A stretch of 64,000 bases of DNA, from positions 3,596,001 through 3,660,000 of the forward strand of contig NZ_CP074371.1 of NCBI RefSeq assembly GCF_018362975.1, written 5' to 3'. The DNA comes from Nocardia tengchongensis (GTDB lineage: Bacteria; Actinomycetota; Actinomycetes; Mycobacteriales; Mycobacteriaceae). The first letter of the stretch is position 1, and every line of letters begins with the position of its first letter. Made by a program: the position numbers and the translations under genes. Of this stretch, positions 1 to 9,705 are shown one piece after another. The notes under the pieces are model-generated. The model saw only the letters and a list, made by a program, of their open reading frames with translations, did not search any database and was not told the origin of the DNA.

Positions 1-3000
1 ACCAGCGCGCCGCCGCGACCGGCCGTCGAGCTGCCGTCGTTCGCCGAATATGTTCGCGCCGAACGGAATGCGATCGCCGACCCGGCCGACCGGCAGTACT
101 GGTCGGAGCTGCTGGCCGGTGCGGAGTCCTCCCGGATTCGCCCTATGACACCGCATATCTCGCCAACGCCGGGCCGGGAACAGGCATCCACCGGCACCCG
201 CCGGTCCGTATCGATCCCGGTTCCCGCGGCCACCGCTGGCCGCGCCGAAAGGCTGGCCGCCACCTTGCGCATGTCAGTGAAGACCGTGCTGTTGGCCGCT
301 CATTTGTGCACCGTCGGCCTCTTTGCCGGTCGCTCGGACATCACGACCGGTGTTGTCACTCACGGCCGCCCCGAGCTACTCGACGCCGAGCACACGCTGG
401 GGTTGTTTCTCAACACCATGCCGTTCCGGCTCGATATCTCCGGTCGTACATGGCGTGAGGTGCTGGTCGCGTTGGCCGAGCAGGATCGGAACGGACTGTC
501 GCACATTCGGTTTCCGCTGGTCGAGATTCAGCGGGAGACGGGTATCCAGCTGGACACCTTCTTCAATTACGTCCACTTCCATGGGTTCGAGGCGACCTTG
601 CAGGACTTGGACGTGGACCTGCTCGGCATTGATATCCGCGAAGTCACGAACTTTGCGCTGTCGGTCGCTGTCGCGCACAACCCACTCGACGGCAATCTGT
701 TGCTGCGCATCGACGGTGAACCCGCCTTCTATACCGGCGACCAGCTGACGTCGATCGGCCACACCTACCTGTCGGTGCTGGCCTTGCTCACTGACGATCC
801 GTCCGGCCCGGGCGATTTCGGTTCGCTCGCCCCGGCCCCGCCCCGGATCGGCGATGTCCCGGGCACCGTGTTGGAACTGTTCGATGCCTGCGCGGCCCGG
901 GTTCCGACCTCGGTCGCACTCGAATTCGGCAGTCGCACAGTGACTTACGCGGCATTGGCGGAATTGTCCGGCCGGATCGCTGGGGCTCTGGTGGCACGTG
1001 GTGCCCGGCCGGGCGACCGGATCGCGCTCGCGGTGGGCCGCTCACCGGAGCTGGTGGCGGCCGTCCTGGGTATAGCCAAGGCCGGCGCCGCCTGTGTTCC
1101 GCTCGACCCGAGCTATCCGAAGCCGCGCCTGCACGCTATGCTCGACCAGGCCCGCCCGTTCCTGGTGATCACCGGCTCGGGCCATGAACCACTGGTGCCG
1201 CAACAGTATTCGCGGATCGACATGGACGATCTCATGGGCTCCGCGACCTCCGCCGACCTGCCGCCGGTCGACCCGTCCACGACCGCGTACGTGCTGTTCA
1301 CCTCCGGCTCGACGGGAGACCCGAAGGGTGTCGCCATGCCGCACCGGGCGTTGGCGAACCTGATCGGCTGGCAGCTTTCGGTGCCCAGCGGAAGACTCGC
1401 CGAGACCGGGCTGGCCCCAGCCACAACGCAATTCGCGCCACTATCGTTCGATGTCTCGTTCCAGGAGATCTATTCGACCCTGTGCGGCGGCGGGCGACTC
1501 ATCCTTCTCACCGAGGATCAGCGTCACGATCTGCCCGCGCTGCCAGGTCTGTTGAGCGACACCGACGCCGAACGAGTGTTCCTGCCCTACGTCGCCTTGC
1601 AGCAACTGGCCGAGGCCGCGGCCCGGCTGGGTACCGCACCGGCCGGACTGCGAGTGATCATCTCTTCCGGCGAACAGCTGCGGGTCACCGACGAGATCCG
1701 CGCGCTGTGCGCGGCAGGCACGAAAGTGATCCTCGAAAATCAGTACGGTCCCACCGAAACTCACGTCGCCACCAGTTACACCATGACCGGCGACCCGGCC
1801 CGGTTCCCCGCGTTGCCGCCGATCGGGACGGCGATCGATAATGCCGAGATTCTGATCCTGGACGAGCGGTTGCGCCCGGTGCCCGACGGCGTGCCTGGTG
1901 AGATCCACCTCGGCGGCCTCGGCCTCGCCGACGGCTACGAGAACCGGCCCGACCTCACCGACGCCGTCTTCGCACCGCATCCCCAGGCGGCGGGCGCGCG
2001 CTTGTACCGCACCGGTGATATCGGTCGCCGCCTGCCCAACGGCGAAGTGGTCAGCGATGGCCGCCTGGGCGGCCAGGTCAAGATCCGTGGCCATCGGGTC
2101 GAGCCGATGGAGGTGGAGCTGGCGCTGCGGCGAGTCACCGCGGCACTGGTAGGCGTGACCGAGGTGGCGGTGGTGGCGCGCGGAGGCGGGCGGAGCTCGA
2201 GCGCGCAATCCCAGTTGGTGGCCTGTCTGGTCGGGTCCCGATCGGATGGCGACGAAAAGGGAATCATTGCGGCACTGAGGGAATGGCTACCGGATTACAT
2301 GATCCCCGGCCGCCTGGTGTGGCTGGACACGCTGCCGCTGACCCCGAGCGGAAAGCGCGACGACGCGGCGCTGATCGCCATGGAGCTGCCGAGCCCCGAC
2401 ACTTCCGAGACGGTAGCTCCGCGCACCGCGGCCGAAACAGTGCTCGTCGCGATGTTGGCCGAGGCTCTCGGGCTGCCGGAGGTCGGAATCCACGACGATT
2501 CTTCGCTCTCGGTGGTACTTCGCTCACCGCCGTGCGGCTGATCGTGTCCATCGAGCAGCGATTCGGGGTCGCCCTGGCGGTGTCGGCCCTGGCGGCGAAC
2601 CCGACGGCGGGCACCTTGGCCCTGCTCCTCGACGGATGCGCCGGCCTGCCCGCCGACCCGCTGGTTCTGCTACGAGCCGGGAGCGGGACGCCCTTGTTCC
2701 TGGTGCATCCGATCGGCGGAAATGTGCTCTGCTACGTCGAATTGAGCAAACATCTGCCCGAAGGGCAGACGCTGTACGGCCTGCAAGCGGCCGGGCTGGA
2801 GCCGGGCAGCACACCGGCCGAGACGATCCCGGAGATGGCACGCGACTACGTCGCGGCGATCCAACGGGTACAGCCGAACGGTCCCTACCATCTGGGCGGC
2901 TGGTCGCTGGGCGGCATGGTCGCCTTCGAGATGGCCCAGCAACTGACCGACGCCGGTCACGAGGTGGGCATGCTGGCGATGATCGACGCCATGACCATCG

Positions 3001-3530
3001 AGCCCGGAGACAGCAGACTCGCATCGGAACGCGAACTGTATCGGTTCTTCCTCTGGGAGCTGCTGCTACCGGCTCGCCACACCGACACAACCATGATCGA
3101 GATTCCCGAGCAGTCCGTCGGTGACGACGAGATTCTGGATTTCATTCTCGCCGCCACCATCGAGGCCGGGGTGCTGCCCGCCACCGGTTCCCGGGAACTG
3201 GTCCGCCGATTGTTCGGGGTGTTCATGGGTTGCAGTCGTGGCATCGACAGCTATCAGCCGCGCAGATACCCCGGCGACCTCACCCTGCTGCGCTGCATCG
3301 AGCCATTGCCACCGGTGCTACGCCCGGTGCATGACCGGGTCCGAGCCTTGTATCACGACGCGACAAACGGCTGGGCCGCCTACGCCGGGGGCAATCTCGA
3401 GGTGATCGATGTACCAGGCGACCATCTGACCGTCGTCGAGTCCCCCCAGGCCTCCGAGGTGGCCATCCAGCTCACGCGACTGCTCGACCGAGCTGGTACG
3501 AAAGTCGCTGTACGGCAAGGAATCTCGTGA
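1..3530 (+). CDS. Non-ribosomal peptide synthetase, terminal C-A-PCP-TE module (5'-partial, one frameshift)
   Basis: The 3' end of an NRPS gene that enters from the left edge in frame 1. The first ~270 codons are the back half of a condensation domain. An adenylation domain follows (core A3 TSGSTGDPKG near nt 1300, NQYGPTET near 1740, YRTGDIGRR near 2010, terminal PSGKRD lysine near 2350), then a peptidyl carrier with LGGTSL near 2515, and a type I thioesterase with the GWSLGG nucleophile elbow near 2900. A TE at the C terminus marks the releasing module. A by-eye reading of the ten specificity positions is DVQFISQVAK, from which I assign no substrate. The frame breaks at about 2499-2501, inside the carrier. 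One missing T restores DDFFALGGTSL, so a base-calling error is more likely than a dead gene. The stop overlaps the start of the monooxygenase downstream. Confidence 0.9.
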
Positions 3531-4732
3531 CCAATTCGGTGAAATCGGCAATCATCGTCGGAGCCGGCATCGGCGGTCTCACCGCCGCGGTGGCCCTGCG
3601 CCGGGCCGGTATCGATGTCATCTTGTGCGAGCGCAGTCCGCAGCTGCGTGCAGCTGGATTCGGGCTGGGGTTGCAAGCCAATGCGATGCACGCGCTGCGG
3701 ACCCTCGAACTCGGTATCGATGAGCAACTGCTGCGGGTGGGAGCTCGCAGCCGCAGCGTTTCCTACCGCCGGACCGACGGCTCCGATCTGCGTCGTATCG
3801 ATGCGGCACCCGTGGAGGCGGCTCTGGGCGCACCGTCGGTCGGATTGGCTCGCAAGGATCTGCACGATGTGCTGCTGGCCGCCTGCGGCGACGATATGCA
3901 GATCGAGCTGGGTGCCGATGCGCTGCGATATATCGAGGCGTCCGACAGCGTGCAGGTGGAATTCGCCGACGGCCGCGCCCTGCGCGCCGATGTGCTGATC
4001 GGGGCCGACGGCATCAATTCCGCGATCCGCGCCCAGTTGCACAGCGTCGAACCGCCGCGATCGGGCGACTATGTCGCATGGTTGGCGCTGGCATCATTCA
4101 GCCATCCGGCGATCGAGGACGGCGCGCATATCCAATACTGGGGCCGCGGAATGCGCTTCGGCATCAACGACATCGGCCGCGGCCGGATCTACTGGTGGGG
4201 CACCTTGACCACAACCGCCGAGCTGGCCGCGAATTGGCCACACGGTAAGGACGACCTGCTGGAGCGGTTCTCCGGTTGGGCACCCGAGATCGGTGAACTC
4301 ATCACCGCCACACCGGAATCGGACATCCTCACCCTGCCCGCTCAGGACCGGCCACCGCTGACCGAATGGGGCCGCGGTCGAGTCACCCTGCTCGGCGACG
4401 CCGCACATCCCATGCTCACCAGTCTCAGTCAGGGTGCGAATGCGGCGATCGAGGATGCGGTGGTCCTGGCGCATGCCCTGGCTACCTGTCACGATCCCGC
4501 AACAGCCCTGCGGGGATACGAGCGCCGCCGGATCCCCCGGACGACCATGCTGGTGAACCGATCCCGCACCCAGGCCGACCTCGAGCAGACAACCGATCCT
4601 GTCCTGATCGAGGCTCGCGACCGCTTCATTGTCGACGCGGCCGACAACGACCGGCGATCCGCCCTGATGGAGCCGATGACCTGGCCGGGACTCGGGGACC
4701 CGGATCCTGTACACCAGGGTGCGCCACTGTGA
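3527..4732 (+). CDS. FAD-dependent monooxygenase, probable NRPS tailoring enzyme
   Basis: A 401-residue flavoprotein of the p-hydroxybenzoate hydroxylase type, expected to hydroxylate or epoxidise an organic substrate using NAD(P)H and O2. The N terminus has the Rossmann FAD motif VGAGIGGL. The DG motif region VLIGADGINS lies near residue 165, and the GD motif LLGDAAHPM near residue 285 contacts the FAD ribityl and pyrophosphate. The GTG start overlaps the NRPS stop (GTGA), so the gene is probably translated with the NRPS, and a role in modifying the peptide product is the natural inference. No signal peptide or membrane segment is seen. Substrate unknown. Confidence 0.88.
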   Translation: MTNSVKSAIIVGAGIGGLTAAVALRRAGIDVILCERSPQLRAAGFGLGLQANAMHALRTLELGIDEQLLRVGARSRSVSYRRTDGSDLRRIDAAPVEAALGAPSVGLARKDLHDVLLAACGDDMQIELGADALRYIEASDSVQVEFADGRALRADVLIGADGINSAIRAQLHSVEPPRSGDYVAWLALASFSHPAIEDGAHIQYWGRGMRFGINDIGRGRIYWWGTLTTTAELAANWPHGKDDLLERFSGWAPEIGELITATPESDILTLPAQDRPPLTEWGRGRVTLLGDAAHPMLTSLSQGANAAIEDAVVLAHALATCHDPATALRGYERRRIPRTTMLVNRSRTQADLEQTTDPVLIEARDRFIVDAADNDRRSALMEPMTWPGLGDPDPVHQGAPL

Positions 4733-4859
4733 ACGCGGTAGCGCTATACCCCGAGCAGTAGTCCCGGCTCGATCGAACAACTGCTGACTCCGCGATCCTG
4801 ATGATGGGCTTGCCGGGTCGAGGTGGGACTCGCGGGCTCCGGCCACGGGATTCACCTCG

Positions 4860-5422
4860 CTACAGGTACTCGCTGAGTCTGGCCAGCGGGGCGTCGCGTT
4901 TGGGGGCGATGGTTTCGGTGATGTCGTGGGCGGCCTGGCGGGGCGGGCGGGTGGTGATCTGCTCCGACAGCCACCGGGCGGTGAGTGCGCCGTCGCCGGC
5001 GACCTCGGCGGTGATCGTGTGGTCGGGGCTGGTGGCGCGGCCGGACAGGCGTTCGAGGCCGTCGGCGGCCAGGGCAGGGCTTCCAGCTGCTCGGCGACCT
5101 GGTCGATGAGCACGGCCACATCGATGCCCACAGTGCGCGCAACCATCGGTGCGGGGCGGTACCGGCCGCCGGGGCGTCGAGGCGTTCCAGTTCGGCGGCA
5201 ACGGTTTCCGGCGACGGCAGGCCGAGACGATCGGGCAAGACCGGGGCCAGCCCGATACCGGCCAGGGTGTCGCGGCGGGCGGCGCGGGCGAGCAGGGTGG
5301 ACCGCTGGGCCAGGCGCAGGATCTCGGCCGCCAGGGCTGCCGCGCCGTGTGTCGTGTGGGGTCTCGGGAGGTGTTGGGCGTAGGACGCTCAGGACCTCGC
5401 TGCCTGTTGCCGGACCGGTCAC
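4860..5422 (-). pseudogene. Degraded small protein gene split over three frames
   Basis: Coherent protein-like stretches lie in successive minus-strand frames. A GTG-started N terminus (VTGPATGSEVLSVL) is followed by an Ala/Leu-rich helical part with LAAEILRLAQRSTLLARA, then LPDRLGLPSPETVAAELERL. IDVAVLIDQVAEQLEALP comes next in another frame, and the last piece runs from LAADGLERLSGR to LARLSEYL and the stop. At least three single-base shifts are needed to join them. The C-terminal part loosely resembles YbaB/EbfC-type proteins (a two-strand segment after a helix), but I am not sure of the family. This may be a real decaying gene or a cluster of sequencing errors; three breaks in about 560 bases is more than elsewhere in the window. 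Confidence 0.45.
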
Positions 5423-5512
5423 GAGGGCGTCGGCAACATATACGATTCCCGTCCCGCCCGCCGATCGGCAGGTGTCGGAAAGCGGCCCGCGGGCGGCGCA
5501 TAAGCTGGGCCC

Positions 5513-6043
5513 ATGGCACGCATCACCGGCTCATGGCTGTCCGGACCGAACGCCGAATCCGGAGACAACCCGCTCGGTGACTATCAGGGCAAGGAACTCG
5601 GCCTCCCGGCCTCCGGCTCCGGCGCGCTCGCCCCTTTCACCCGCCGCGTGGTGGCGGTGCTCGTGGACTGGTTCATCTCCATGGGCTTGGCGGCCATCAT
5701 CGTGCGGCCCGATCCCGCGCGCATCATCGCGAAGATGACCATCCCGCAGGGGCAGCAGCCGCCCTCGCATTTCGAGGTGATGACGCAGGCGCTGTCCACC
5801 CCGACGCTGCTGGTGTGGTTTGTGCTGGGGATCGCCGCGGTCACGCTGTTCGGTTTCACGCCGGGGCAGTACTTCCTGAAGCTCAAGGTGGCCCGCGTGG
5901 ATGCGGAGGCGCCGGTCGGTTTCGTCCGGGCGCTGGTCCGTCAGCTCATCCTGCTGTTCGTCATCCCCGCGCTGTTCACCGACAGCGACGGCCGCGGCAT
6001 GCACGACCGCGCCACCGGCACGGCTCTCGTCTACAGCCGCTGA
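5513..6043 (+). CDS. RDD family membrane protein
   Basis: A 176-residue integral membrane protein. A polar N terminus (about 40 residues) precedes an RDD domain. The first helix, FTRRVVAVLVDWFISMG, carries the family's arginine and aspartate. A second hydrophobic segment lies at about 100-120 (LLVWFVLGIAAVTLFGF), followed by GQYFLKLKV. The last helix is RQLILLFVIPALF near 145-157, and RGMHDRATGT near the C terminus is typical of RDD proteins. The function of most RDD proteins is unknown. In mycobacteria an RDD gene sits next to the DUF4191 gene and lipA (Rv2219A, Rv2219, Rv2218). Here it lies near DUF4191 but on the opposite strand with an esterase between, suggesting a local rearrangement. 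Confidence 0.9.
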   Translation: MARITGSWLSGPNAESGDNPLGDYQGKELGLPASGSGALAPFTRRVVAVLVDWFISMGLAAIIVRPDPARIIAKMTIPQGQQPPSHFEVMTQALSTPTLLVWFVLGIAAVTLFGFTPGQYFLKLKVARVDAEAPVGFVRALVRQLILLFVIPALFTDSDGRGMHDRATGTALVYSR

Positions 6044-6296
6044 CCCGCGCGGTCACAGCGATTCACCGACTCCGGTCACAGAATTCGAATCAACGCGACT
6101 CGAACACATCACGGCGCGTCGCGTCATCGCGGATCAGCCGCGTTACCTGCGATGCTGTTGGTGCAGTGTGTGTCAGGGCGTTGCCAAATGTTTACCGCTG
6201 TTTGCTTTCGATCGGTATGGTGGCGGCGATTTGCCGTGACGCAGCCGCCTAGGCCGTCGTCAGGCAAGTAGCTGTTGCTGTGCCGATGGAGGGTCG

Positions 6297-7211
6297 ATGG
6301 TCGAGGACTACCGGGCGGCCGCGCGGACATTGAGTCGCCGGTCCCTGTTCGCGACGACCGGACTGGTCGGTTTGGCTGCCGCGGGCGCCGCCGTCGCCGC
6401 CGGCGTCAACGCCGCGACCGAAGCCGACGACGTACAGCGCACCCAGCACGCCGAGAACATCGGCCAGACCGCGATGGGCCTGTCCCCGGTCATCAGCACC
6501 GAGCGCGTCTACTCCAAGGCCCGCGGCCGCGAGATCGACCTGGTCACCATCCTGCCGCCGGGCGCCACGGCCGAGAACCTTCCCGTCTCGCTGCTGCTGC
6601 ACGGCCTGCACGGCACCGCCCGCACCGCCGCCGTCGGCAATATCGCCGACCTGCTGGCCGCCGCGGTCGCCACCCACGTGAGCCCGGCCTTCGGCTTCGT
6701 CGCCCTCGACGGCGGCGACAACTACTGGCACGACCACGGCAACGGCGACGACCCGATGTCCATGCTGCTCGACGAGGTCCCCGGCTGGCTGACCCAGCGT
6801 CGCCTCGCCGGCAAGGACGGTCTGCCCTTCGCCTGCACCGGAACCTCCATGGGCGGCTTCGGCGCGCTGGTCTACGCGCGCCGCCGCACCGAGCGGTCCC
6901 AGCCGCTCAGCGCGGTAGCCACCATGTCGCCCGGCCTGCTCACCTCCTGGACCGAAATGGCCAAACGGAACGCATTCAGCAACGCCGACCAGTGGGCAGC
7001 CCTCGACCCGCTACGCAACCTCGACAAGCTCGGCCCGGCCCCGGTCGGCCTGTGGTGCGGCGACCGCGACCGATTCATCGACGGCTGCCGCCGCTTCATC
7101 GCCACCGCCCACCCCGAGATCGGCCTGGTGACCCCCGGCACGCACACCGAGGAGTACTGGCGCACCGTCACTCCTGACGTCCTGGGCTTCCTGTCCCGCC
7201 ACGTCCGCTGA
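6297..7211 (+). CDS. Tat-exported alpha/beta hydrolase (esterase family)
   Basis: A 304-residue predicted exported esterase. The N terminus has a twin-arginine signal, SRRSLFATTGLVG at about residues 13-25, followed by an Ala-rich hydrophobic stretch to about residue 40, so export in folded form by Tat is likely. The mature part is an alpha/beta hydrolase of the esterase D / mycolyltransferase-like superfamily: LLLHGLHG (oxyanion region), GTSMGGFGALVYA with the nucleophile Ser near residue 184, GDRDRFIDG near 260 with the likely acid, and a late histidine in GTHTEEYW. The start ATG has GGAGGG three bases upstream. A lipase or polyester/mycolate-type substrate is possible, but the sequence does not decide it. 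Confidence 0.87.
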   Translation: MVEDYRAAARTLSRRSLFATTGLVGLAAAGAAVAAGVNAATEADDVQRTQHAENIGQTAMGLSPVISTERVYSKARGREIDLVTILPPGATAENLPVSLLLHGLHGTARTAAVGNIADLLAAAVATHVSPAFGFVALDGGDNYWHDHGNGDDPMSMLLDEVPGWLTQRRLAGKDGLPFACTGTSMGGFGALVYARRRTERSQPLSAVATMSPGLLTSWTEMAKRNAFSNADQWAALDPLRNLDKLGPAPVGLWCGDRDRFIDGCRRFIATAHPEIGLVTPGTHTEEYWRTVTPDVLGFLSRHVR

Positions 7212-7228
7212 ACCATCCGAACATGACG

Positions 7229-7258
7229 AAGGCCCGCATCCCCGAGGATGCGGGCCTT
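7229..7258. terminator. Bidirectional intrinsic-type terminator between convergent genes
   Basis: A perfect 13-bp stem (7229-7241 pairs with 7246-7258, arm AAGGCCCGCATCC) with a 4-base loop CCGA, directly after the esterase stop and before the end of the convergent DUF4191 gene. The arms start with AA and end with TT, but there is no long U tract, as is common in actinomycetes. Confidence 0.8.
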
Positions 7259-7272
7259 CCTTGTGCTCGAGG

Positions 7273-8016
7273 TCAGCGGCGACGGATGGAGCGCTGCACG
7301 CCGCGCATCTTCGCGCCGTTGGGCAGCGGACCCTTGGGCAGCGCCGGGCCGCCGCGGGTGGCCAGCGCCGTCAGCCGGCCTTCGATGTGGTCCATGCGCT
7401 TGGCGTCGATATTGCTGGGAAGCTTGCGCAGGTAGCGCTCCAGCTCCTTGAGCGGCACCTGGCCTTCGTCGTTGCCGATCACGACGTCGTAGATCGGGGT
7501 GTCGCCGACCAGGCGGGACACCTTCTTCTTCTCCTGTGCCAGAAGCGACTTCACCCGCTGCGGGGAGCCCTCGGCGACCAGGATGACGCCGGGCAGGCCG
7601 ACCACGCGGTGCACCGCGTCGAGCTGGGTGGTGGCGGCGACACCGGGCGTGACACGCCACTTGCCCTGCAGGTTGTCCAGCACCCAGGCGGCCGCGCCGG
7701 CCTGGCCCTCGGCCTTGGCGTACACGTTCTTCTGCACCCGGCGGCCGAAGATGATGAACGCGGCGAGCGCGCCCAGCAGCAGGCCGATCGGCAGCAGATA
7801 CCACTGCATGCCGAAGATCAGGCCGATCACCAGGAACAGCACGGTGATGCCGACGAGGGCGCCGATCATCAGGGGCAGCAGAAGCTTGTCTTCCTTGCGC
7901 TGCATCTGGAAGGCCTGCCACAGTTGCTTGCGGCGTTCCTTCGACGCCTGCTTGCGCACCGCCTTCGCCGCGGCCTTCGCTTCCTTCGACGGATTACCGC
8001 CCTTGCCTGCTGCCAT
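7273..8016 (-). CDS. DUF4191 family membrane protein
   Basis: A 247-residue protein. A very basic N terminus (KEAKAAAKAVRKQASKERRK) is followed by two adjacent transmembrane helices at about residues 45-95 (MIGALVGITVLFLVIGLIFG and YLLPIGLLLGALAAFIIF). The cytoplasmic domain contains AAAWVLDNLQGKWRVTPGVA and GVILVAEGSPQRVKSLLAQE. This matches the DUF4191 family, conserved across Corynebacteriales next to lipA (Rv2219 in M. tuberculosis). The function is unknown. I start at the ATG at 8016, which gives the usual family length; reading further upstream on this strand only runs into antisense of the MFS gene. Confidence 0.88.
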   Translation of the reverse strand: MAAGKGGNPSKEAKAAAKAVRKQASKERRKQLWQAFQMQRKEDKLLLPLMIGALVGITVLFLVIGLIFGMQWYLLPIGLLLGALAAFIIFGRRVQKNVYAKAEGQAGAAAWVLDNLQGKWRVTPGVAATTQLDAVHRVVGLPGVILVAEGSPQRVKSLLAQEKKKVSRLVGDTPIYDVVIGNDEGQVPLKELERYLRKLPSNIDAKRMDHIEGRLTALATRGGPALPKGPLPNGAKMRGVQRSIRRR

Positions 8017-8177
8017 GCGGTCCAGCTTAGTGGCCGGGTACGTCCGGTTCGCGATGGGATGGACGGTGAGGCGACCGGTCGGTGCCCGATGGCCCGAATC
8101 GCGCTCCGCGCGAGCGCTTGTCACCCGGAACCGCCGCATCGGCCGGAGTCCGTCCGGCCGATGCGGCGCGTGTGGGG

Positions 8178-9614
8178 TCAGACCGCCGCCCCGACCGGTT
8201 CGGCGCCCGCCACCGCGGGCGCCTCGGCACGCGGGGTGCGCAGGGTGATCAGTGCCAGCGGAATGCCCACGGCGACAATGACGCCCGCGACGACGATCGC
8301 GAGCCGGTAGCCCTCGAGGAAGGCGTGCATCGGAGCCGCGCCCTGCTGGGCCACCGACGCCGCGCGGGAGGTGAGGATCGCGCCGACGATGGTCACGCCC
8401 AGTAGCGCCGAGATCTCCCGGCTCGCATTGACCACCGCCCCGGCCGCGCCCGCGACGGCGGGCGGCATCCGGTCCATGATCGCCGTGTTCAACGGTGACA
8501 TGAGCAGGCCCGAACCGACGCCGAAGCCGATGAACGCGGGCATCAGGTCGAGGATGTGCCCGTGCTCGCCGATGGTCGAAATATCCAGCAGCGCACCGAC
8601 GATGCCCGCCACGCCCAGCGCCACGGTGATGTTGGTGCCGATCCGGCGGGCGACCAGCGGGGCGAGCGGCGCCATCAGCACCATGGCGACGGCCATCGGA
8701 ATGAACGCCGCGCCCGCCGCGGTGGGCGAGAAGCCGAGCACGTTCTGCAGGTACATCGCGGTGAAGAAGTAGATGCCCATCACCCCGAAGCCCCACAGCA
8801 TCAGGACCGCGATGCCGCCGCTGAAGGCGCGCGAGCGGAACATCGACATGTCGACCATCGGGTCCGCGCGGCGCGTTTCGATGGCGACGAAGGCGGCGAG
8901 CGCGGCCGCGCTGACGGCGAAGCAGCTCAGGATGACCGGTGAGGTCCAGCCGCGGTTGTGTCCTTCGATCAGCGCGTAGGTGACCGCGAACAGCGCGATG
9001 GCCGAGGTCGCGAGCCCGGGCAGGTCGAGCCGGTGCCGGATCGGCTCGCGGGTTTCGTCCAGGGTCGCGGCGGTGAGCGCGAAGGTGATGACGCCGAAGG
9101 GCACGTTGATCAGGAAGATCCAGCTCCAGTCCACGTGCTGGCTGAGGACGCCGCCGGTGAACGGTCCGAGGGCCAGGGCGAGGGCGCCGATGGCGCTCCA
9201 CACGCCGACGGCTTTGGCGCGTTCGGCGGCGTCGGGGAACAGTCCGGCGATGATGGCGAGGGTCGGGGGGATCGCTGCGGCCGCGCCGACGCCTTGCAGG
9301 ACGCGGGCCGCGATGAGCATGGCCGGGCTGTCGGCGAGTCCGGCGAGCAGTGAGGCGAGGGTGAAGACGGCCAGTCCGGCGAGGAACATCCGGCGGCGGC
9401 CGAACAGGTCGGCGAGTCGTCCGCCGGCGAGCATGAGCCCGGCGAAGACCAGGATGTAGCTGCTCACGACCCATTCCAGGCCCGAGATGGACAGCCCGAG
9501 GTCGGTCTGGATGGACGGCAGCGCGACGTTGACCACGTTGTTGTCGAGAAATGTCATGAAGGTCGCCAGGGAAACCCCGATCAGGGCCCACCAGCGGCGG
9601 GGCAGTAGTGGCAT
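8178..9614 (-). CDS. MFS transporter, DHA2 (EmrB/QacA-like) family exporter
   Basis: A 478-residue polytopic membrane protein with roughly 14 hydrophobic segments. The antiporter signature of drug:H+ exporters is present as ALGPFTGGVL near residue 140, and LADLFGRRRMF near residue 70 is the MFS loop 2-3 motif. The N terminus WWALIGVSLATFMTFLDNNV is characteristic of DHA2 proteins. It probably exports a toxic compound using proton-motive force. It is divergently transcribed from the TetR regulator at 9706, with repeated boxes between the starts, so repression by that regulator and release by a transported ligand is the likely control. Confidence 0.9.
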   Translation of the reverse strand: MPLLPRRWWALIGVSLATFMTFLDNNVVNVALPSIQTDLGLSISGLEWVVSSYILVFAGLMLAGGRLADLFGRRRMFLAGLAVFTLASLLAGLADSPAMLIAARVLQGVGAAAAIPPTLAIIAGLFPDAAERAKAVGVWSAIGALALALGPFTGGVLSQHVDWSWIFLINVPFGVITFALTAATLDETREPIRHRLDLPGLATSAIALFAVTYALIEGHNRGWTSPVILSCFAVSAAALAAFVAIETRRADPMVDMSMFRSRAFSGGIAVLMLWGFGVMGIYFFTAMYLQNVLGFSPTAAGAAFIPMAVAMVLMAPLAPLVARRIGTNITVALGVAGIVGALLDISTIGEHGHILDLMPAFIGFGVGSGLLMSPLNTAIMDRMPPAVAGAAGAVVNASREISALLGVTIVGAILTSRAASVAQQGAAPMHAFLEGYRLAIVVAGVIVAVGIPLALITLRTPRAEAPAVAGAEPVGAAV

Positions 9615-9652
9615 CGCAAACTCCTATGCGTTGTTCCTGTACTGCTTACACA

Positions 9653-9695
9653 TACGTTGTACATGTACGTGGTATAGGAAAGCCTGTACGTTGTA
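9653..9695. promoter_or_regulatory. Probable TetR operator: three TACGTKGTA repeats
   Basis: Between the divergent MFS and TetR starts, TACGTTGTA occurs at 9653-9661 and 9687-9695 and TACGTGGTA at 9666-9674, with a 10-bp palindrome GTACATGTAC at 9659-9668 spanning the first two. The repeats sit 11 bases before the TetR GTG and about 40 bases before the MFS ATG, where a bound repressor would block both promoters. Inference from position and repetition only. Confidence 0.6.
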
Positions 9696-9705
9696 TATTT
9701 GTCAA

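Noticed and set aside
4094..5422. A 442-codon minus-strand frame running from the degraded gene into the antisense of the monooxygenase
   Set aside because: Only its first part carries protein-like sequence; the remainder is antisense to 3527-4732.
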